A stretch of DNA of 64,000 bases from assembly GCF_006546625.1 (NCBI RefSeq), contig NZ_VIAR01000013.1, forward strand, positions 1 to 64,000. Reading direction: 5' to 3'. This stretch comes from Haloflavibacter putidus (lineage in GTDB: Bacteria > Bacteroidota > Bacteroidia > Flavobacteriales > Flavobacteriaceae). The notes under the pieces are model-generated. The model ran no database searches, was not told the DNA's origin, and saw only the letters and a list, made by a program, of their open reading frames with translations. Positions within the stretch are counted from its first letter, which is position 1, and each line of letters begins with the position of its first letter. Both the position numbers and the translations under genes were made by a program. Shown here piece after piece: positions 58,146-64,000 of the stretch.

Positions 58146-58180
58146 AAGGGATAAACGCTTTTGTGTTTGTCCCTTTTTTT
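58146..58180 (+). terminator. Rho-independent terminator after rplQ
   Basis: GGGATAAAC and GTTTGTCCC form a stem (one T-G wobble) followed by eight T residues. It begins about 30 bases after the rplQ stop. Confidence 0.88.
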
Positions 58181-58207
58181 TAACCCATACTTTAATAACT
58201 ATTTATA

Positions 58208-59320
58208 ATGCAGTTTCAAAATCGGCAAAAAGCAATCGTTTTATTAGAAGATGGTACCATCTTTCACGGTAAAATTATAGGACAAATGCAAGGTTCTTCG
58301 TTTGGAGAAGTTTGCTTTAATACCGGTATGACGGGTTATCAAGAAATTTTTACAGATCCTTCTTATTACGGACAGATTATGGTAACTACCAACGCACATA
58401 TTGGTAATTATGGTACTTATGAAGAAGATGTTGAATCAAATTCCATTAAGATTGCCGGTTTAATTTGTAAAAATTTCAGTTACAATTATTCGCGTAAAAA
58501 AGCTTCTGGCTCTTTAGAAAATTTCCTTAAAGGACATAAACTGCTCGCTATTGCAGATGTAGATACCCGCGCTTTGGTTGCATATATACGCAAACACGGC
58601 GCAATGAATGCTGTAATTTCTACTGAAGTAGACAATATAGAGGCGCTAAAAAAGCAATTGGCAGAGATTCCTGATATGAAGGGCTACGAGTTGGCCTCAA
58701 AAGTTTCTACTAAAGTACCTTATTTTGTTGGTAAAGAAAAAGCGAGCTATAAGATAGCTGCTTTAGATATTGGTATCAAGCAAAATATTCTTAGAAATTT
58801 GGCCAAACGCGATTGCTACGTAAAAGTCTTTCCGTACAATGCAACCTATGCAGAGATGAAAGAATGGAATCCCGATGCTTATTTTCTTTCAAACGGTCCC
58901 GGAGATCCAGAGCCACTAAAGGAAGCTATAGCGCTAACAAAAAATATTTTGGAAGAAAATAAACCACTTTTCGGTATTTGCTTAGGGCATCAAGTTATTG
59001 CTTTGGCCAATAATATTAAAACCTATAAAATGCATCACGGGCATCGCGGTATTAATCATCCCGTAAAAAATGTACGAACCGGAAAAGGTGAAATCACTTC
59101 CCAGAATCATGGATTTTCGGTAGACAGAGAAAGCCTGGAAAAAAACGATAACATAGAAATAACCCATTTGCATTTAAACGATCATACCGTGGCAGGTTTG
59201 CGTATAAAGAATAAAAATTGTTTTTCTGTTCAATATCACCCAGAAGCTAATCCCGGACCTAAAGATGCGTCCTATTTATTTGATGAATTTATAGAAAACA
59301 TAAAACTGGCAAAAGCTTAA
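58208..59320 (+). CDS. carA: Carbamoyl-phosphate synthase small subunit
   Basis: CarA releases ammonia from glutamine for carbamoyl phosphate, used for arginine and pyrimidines. The 370-residue protein has the N-terminal domain (LEDGTIFHGKIIGQMQGSSF, FNTGMTGYQEIFTDPSYYG) and a class I glutamine amidotransferase domain with Cys258 in FGICLGHQ and the His-Glu pair in QYHPEA. carB is not in the window after it; eno follows instead. Confidence 0.96.
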   Translation: MQFQNRQKAIVLLEDGTIFHGKIIGQMQGSSFGEVCFNTGMTGYQEIFTDPSYYGQIMVTTNAHIGNYGTYEEDVESNSIKIAGLICKNFSYNYSRKKASGSLENFLKGHKLLAIADVDTRALVAYIRKHGAMNAVISTEVDNIEALKKQLAEIPDMKGYELASKVSTKVPYFVGKEKASYKIAALDIGIKQNILRNLAKRDCYVKVFPYNATYAEMKEWNPDAYFLSNGPGDPEPLKEAIALTKNILEENKPLFGICLGHQVIALANNIKTYKMHHGHRGINHPVKNVRTGKGEITSQNHGFSVDRESLEKNDNIEITHLHLNDHTVAGLRIKNKNCFSVQYHPEANPGPKDASYLFDEFIENIKLAKA

Positions 59321-59372
59321 TTTATAGCTTAAAAATTAAACTTAATTTGTATTTTTCGGACATTCATTATAA

Positions 59373-60671
<1,299 letters not shown>

Positions 60672-60698
60672 TTATAGCATTTTGTTGCAAAAATTTAA

Positions 60699-60738
60699 AA
60701 ACCGCTGTCAAACTTAAAAATTGACAGCGGTTTTGTTT
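60699..60738 (+). terminator. Rho-independent terminator after eno
   Basis: AAAACCGCTGTCAA at 60699-60712 pairs perfectly with TTGACAGCGGTTTT at 60721-60734, followed by GTTTT. Confidence 0.9.
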
Positions 60739-60913
60739 TGAGTAAATTCTATTTTAAAAATAAAAACCAGTTCTTATAGAATTAAACTATAGAAAGTGTA
60801 AAAATTATGTGAAAGTTTGTTACTACAGTACAAATATCACGACTTCTTGTCGCTCTATTAGCACTAATTTTTGTAATTTAGCGACACTTAAAAAAATAAA
60901 ATAATTAAAGAAT

Positions 60914-62200
60914 ATGTCAGAGAAAGCAACCATAGAAATCGGCGGTAAAAAATACGATTTTCCAGTCGTAAAAGGTACCGAAGGTGAAGTAGGAATAGAA
61001 ATCAAAAAATTAAGAGGCGAAACAGGGGGATTAATTACCTTGGATCCCGGTTATAAAAATACCGGTTCTTGCGAAAGTGCGATTACTTTTCTAAACGGAG
61101 AAGAAGGTATTTTACGTTACCGTGGTTATGCTATTGAAGATTTAGCCGAAAAAGCTAGTTTTTTAGAAGTTGCTTATCTTCTTATTTTCGGAGAGTTGCC
61201 CACGCAAGAGCAACTTGACAAATTATATAAAGACATCAAAAAAGAGTCTGTGGTAGATGAAGAGATGAAGAAAATCTTAGATGGTTTTCCTAAATCTGCG
61301 CATCCAATGGGCGTTTTATCGTCTTTAAACAATGCTTTAATTGCATTTAACCCAAGCTCTGTAAATGTAGACTCTGACGAAGATATGTATAATGCCATTA
61401 TTAAATTATTGGCAAAATTTCCGGTTTTAGTAGCCTGGACTTTACGCAAACGTAACAGTCAACCATTAGATTATGGCGATACATCTTTAGGATATGTAGA
61501 TAACATCTTAAAAATGATGTTTAAAAAGCCTAACGAAGAATATAAGGTAGATCCTGCAATTTCTTCGGCTTTAAATAAGTTGTTAATTTTGCATGCAGAT
61601 CACGAGCAAAACTGTTCTACCTCTACGGTAAGAATGGTAGGTTCTTCGCACGCAGGTTTGTTTGCTTCTATTTCTGCCGGTATTTGTGCACTTTGGGGAC
61701 CATTGCACGGTGGTGCTAACCAAGCGGTAATAGAAATGTTAGAAGGTATTAAGCAAGATGGTGGCGATACTAAAAAGTATATGAAAAAAGCCAAAGACAA
61801 AGAAGATTCTTTCCGTTTGATGGGCTTTGGTCACCGCGTTTATAAAAACTTTGATCCTCGCGCAAAAATCATTAAAAAATCTGCAGACGAAGTATTGGGT
61901 AATTTAGGAATAGAAGATCCGGTATTAGATATAGCCAAAGGCTTAGAAAAAGAAGCTTTGGAAGATTCTTATTTTGTAGACAGAAAATTATATCCAAACG
62001 TAGATTTTTACTCCGGTATTATTTATAGAGCACTTGGCATACCAACAGAAATGTTTACGGTAATGTTTGCTCTTGGTCGTTTACCGGGTTGGATTGCACA
62101 ATGGAGAGAGATGCGCTTGCGTAAAGAGCCAATTGGTCGTCCAAGACAAATTTATATTGGCGAAAACCATAGAGATTTTAAAGATATAGAAAGCCGCTAA
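60914..62200 (+). CDS. gltA: Citrate synthase
   Basis: Citrate synthase condenses acetyl-CoA and oxaloacetate at the entry to the TCA cycle. The 428-residue protein is of the hexameric type II length. The catalytic His is in LHADHEQNCSTSTVR, the second His in WGPLHGGANQAVIEML, GFGHRVYKNFDPRA binds the substrate, and the Asp is in YPNVDFYSG. It is preceded by a 242-base gap and has no close neighbour. Confidence 0.98.
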   Translation: MSEKATIEIGGKKYDFPVVKGTEGEVGIEIKKLRGETGGLITLDPGYKNTGSCESAITFLNGEEGILRYRGYAIEDLAEKASFLEVAYLLIFGELPTQEQLDKLYKDIKKESVVDEEMKKILDGFPKSAHPMGVLSSLNNALIAFNPSSVNVDSDEDMYNAIIKLLAKFPVLVAWTLRKRNSQPLDYGDTSLGYVDNILKMMFKKPNEEYKVDPAISSALNKLLILHADHEQNCSTSTVRMVGSSHAGLFASISAGICALWGPLHGGANQAVIEMLEGIKQDGGDTKKYMKKAKDKEDSFRLMGFGHRVYKNFDPRAKIIKKSADEVLGNLGIEDPVLDIAKGLEKEALEDSYFVDRKLYPNVDFYSGIIYRALGIPTEMFTVMFALGRLPGWIAQWREMRLRKEPIGRPRQIYIGENHRDFKDIESR

Positions 62201-62225
62201 ATTGAAGCGGTTGGTTTAAACGGAG

Positions 62226-62340
62226 GCTGTCTAAAAGCAACTTGTCTTAAACTTGCAGGTTTATAAACTTACCAAAAACCAATGCGCGTTTTGGTAATTT
62301 AAACAGCAAAAGACAACAAAAAATTTAGACAGCTTCTTTT
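62226..62340 (+). terminator. Long nested hairpin after gltA
   Basis: GCTGTCTAAA at 62226-62235 pairs with TTTAGACAGC at 62324-62333. Inside, TTGTCTT pairs with AAGACAA, and TTACCAAAAC pairs with GTTTTGGTAA (around 62269 and 62289). The outer stem is followed by TTCTTTTTT. It may be a terminator with a large folded loop, or a small mobile or RNA element. Confidence 0.6.
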
Positions 62341-62365
62341 TTATAGATATAATAAAAGTTGCAGT

Positions 62366-63280
62366 ATGTTAAAACCACACGTTACCAACGAATTTTCAAA
62401 ACTGAAAGAAGTTGTTTTAGGAATTGCCAAAACTCCCGGTAAAACCCCGGCCTTAGAAGATACCTACGATCCTAAATCTAAAGAACACATAAAAGCCGGC
62501 AGCTATCCGGAAGAGGCAGATATGGTAGAAGAAATGGCTGCTGTAGAAAAAGTTTTAAAAAAATACGATGTGCAAGTTTACAGACCCAACGTAATTGAGG
62601 GTTATAACCAAATTTTTTCGCGCGATATTGGTTTTGTTATCGAAGACAAATTTATAAAAGCCAATATTTTACCGGACAGAGATCAGGAAATTGAAGCCAT
62701 ACAACACGTTTTAGATCTTATTGATCCTAAAAATGTGGTAAAATTTGAAGAGGACGCACACGTAGAAGGTGGTGACGTTATGCCGCACGAAGACTATATT
62801 TTTGTTGGCACTTACCGTGGAAAAGATTATCCAGATTTTATTACTGCACGCACCAATACCAAAGCAGTAAAGGCTTTACAGGATTTGTTTCCAGATAAAA
62901 AAGTGAAAAGTTTTAACTTACGAAAAAGCAACACAGACCCAAAAGACAATGCCTTGCACTTAGATTGTTGCTTCCAGCCAATAGGAAAAGGCAAAGCCAT
63001 TATTCATAGAAATGGCTTTTTGGAAGAAGAAGAATACAATTGGTTGGTAGATTATTTTGGTAAGGAAAATGTATTTGAAATCACCAAAGAAGAAATGTAT
63101 AATATGAATAGTAATATTTTTAGCATTTCGCCGGAGGTGGTTATTTCTGAAAAGAATTTTATCAGATTAAATCAATGGCTTCGCGATAATGGTTTTACGG
63201 TAGAAGAAGTTCCGTATGCCGAAATTGCTAAACAGGAAGGTTTGTTGCGTTGTTCTACTTTGCCTCTGATTAGAGAATAA
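62366..63280 (+). CDS. Dimethylarginine dimethylaminohydrolase / amidinotransferase-superfamily hydrolase
   Basis: The 304-residue protein belongs to the guanidine-modifying superfamily, which cleaves arginine-like substrates through a Cys. EGGDV lies at 134-138, the catalytic His is His198 (NALHLDCC), and Cys296 (LLRCSTLPL) is near the C-terminus as expected. Substrate (dimethylarginine, arginine or related) cannot be told from sequence. The next gene is another member of the superfamily, so the two may form an arginine/citrulline breakdown unit. Confidence 0.8.
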   Translation: MLKPHVTNEFSKLKEVVLGIAKTPGKTPALEDTYDPKSKEHIKAGSYPEEADMVEEMAAVEKVLKKYDVQVYRPNVIEGYNQIFSRDIGFVIEDKFIKANILPDRDQEIEAIQHVLDLIDPKNVVKFEEDAHVEGGDVMPHEDYIFVGTYRGKDYPDFITARTNTKAVKALQDLFPDKKVKSFNLRKSNTDPKDNALHLDCCFQPIGKGKAIIHRNGFLEEEEYNWLVDYFGKENVFEITKEEMYNMNSNIFSISPEVVISEKNFIRLNQWLRDNGFTVEEVPYAEIAKQEGLLRCSTLPLIRE

Positions 63281-63312
63281 ATGCGTTAGGGATTGAACGA
63301 TTGTTGGAGCTC

Positions 63313-63359
63313 TTTTTGTTTTGTTATTTTGAGCGCAGTCGAAAAAAACAAAACAAAAA
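63313..63359 (+). terminator. Inverted repeat between the two amidinotransferase genes
   Basis: TTTTTGTTTTGTT at 63313-63325 pairs with AACAAAACAAAAA at 63347-63359. The loop carries GAGCGCAGTCGA, a fragment also seen at 15760. The stem is A/T-rich and has no following T-run, so it may be only a weak terminator for the upstream gene. Confidence 0.45.
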
Positions 63360-63405
63360 AGCGACTCGTGAAAGCCCGCCCGAACGCCCAAAAAATTAAA
63401 AAAGA

Positions 63406-64000
63406 ATGAGACAGATTACAGATACAATTTTAATGATTAGGCCGGTAGATTACCGTATGAACGAGGAAACGGCCGTAAATAATTATTTTCAGAAAAGTAT
63501 AGATGCCGATGCGGCAGACCTTACCCAAAAAGCCCAAAATGAGTTTGATGCTTTTGTAGAAAAGTTAAAAAAAGTGGGCGTAAAAGTTGTGGTAATAGAC
63601 GATATTAAAGAAAATAAAACGCCAGATTCTATCTTTCCGAACAACTGGGTTTCTTTTCACGAAAATGGCAATGTGGCATTGTACCCAATGTTTGCCGAAA
63701 ACCGCAGAAGAGAACGTAGAGAAGATGTCTTGACAACTTTGGAAGACGAAGGTTTTTCTATTAAAAACATAGTAGATTACCGCAAAGCCGAAGAAGAAAA
63801 TGTGTTTTTGGAAGGAACCGGCAATTTAATTTTAGACCGCACCAACCGAAAAGCTTATTGCGCCCTTTCACCAAGAGCTAACGAAGAATTGTTGATTGAG
63901 TTTTGCGAAGAATTTGAATATACACCAATAATTTTTCACGCATACCAATACGTAAACAACGAGCGGAAACTTATTTACCATACCAATGTGATGATGTGCG
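63406..64000 (+). CDS. ctlX: Citrulline utilization hydrolase CtlX-type (partial, cut by window end)
   Basis: The first 198 codons are open to the window end. The start MRQITDTILMIRPVDYRMNE and the segments FPNNWVSFHENGNVALYPMF and FLEGTGNLILDR are typical of the arginine-deiminase-related proteins called CtlX, which hydrolyse citrulline or related compounds. The catalytic Cys would lie beyond the window. It follows the amidinotransferase gene by 125 bases on the same strand. Confidence 0.82.
   Translation, partial: MRQITDTILMIRPVDYRMNEETAVNNYFQKSIDADAADLTQKAQNEFDAFVEKLKKVGVKVVVIDDIKENKTPDSIFPNNWVSFHENGNVALYPMFAENRRRERREDVLTTLEDEGFSIKNIVDYRKAEEENVFLEGTGNLILDRTNRKAYCALSPRANEELLIEFCEEFEYTPIIFHAYQYVNNERKLIYHTNVMMC

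Overview
The window looks like a chromosomal segment of a low-GC member of the Flavobacteriaceae (Bacteroidota). Direct signs are a SusC/SusD pair, promoters of the Bacteroidota type (TTTG, about 19 bases, TAnnTTTG, best seen before rpsL), very few Shine-Dalgarno sequences, zinc-less S14 and L36 proteins, and the order rplQ-carA-eno-gltA. I saw no rRNA, tRNA, CRISPR array, insertion sequence or prophage.

Region 1 (1-11.4 kb) starts with the tail of an unidentified gene, a structured noncoding element, a sugar aminotransferase and a nitroreductase. An MhpD-type hydratase and a DUF456 membrane protein follow. Next comes a BlaI/BlaR1-like regulatory pair with a TPR gene behind it, then a glutathione peroxidase, two small envelope proteins, a membrane glycosyltransferase overlapping an LPG-synthase-like membrane protein, and ruvC.

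Region 2 (11.4-31.5 kb) is mostly housekeeping. It has a ClC chloride channel gene broken by one in-frame TAG, an M3 peptidase, a 197-bp tandem repeat, a CarboxypepD_reg-like exported protein, purE and purK, a second copy of the structured element, hpt-adk-obgE, small envelope genes, an Mpl-type Mur ligase, radC, a deacetylase-like gene, a YjjG-type phosphatase, rarA, a rhomboid protease and an rlmB-type rRNA methylase.

Region 3 (31.5-39.9 kb) is a minus-strand outer-membrane block: SusC, SusD and two lipoproteins, closed by a strong terminator, preceded by a BamA/TamA-like protein.

Region 4 (40.7-58.2 kb) is the str-S10-spc-alpha ribosomal cluster (rpsL to rplQ) with fusA, secY, infA and rpoA. 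It includes rpmJ (38 aa). A 282-bp hairpin-containing gap separates rpsJ from rplC. Region 5 (58.2-64 kb) has carA, eno and gltA, then two amidinotransferase-superfamily hydrolases, the second cut by the window end.

The window is largely conventional. The items most worth a second look are the two copies of a structured element, a 10-mer (TTCCGTAAAG) far more frequent than composition predicts and absent from the ribosomal half, the nonsense-interrupted ClC gene, the palindrome at the blaI promoter, and the rpsJ-rplC leader.
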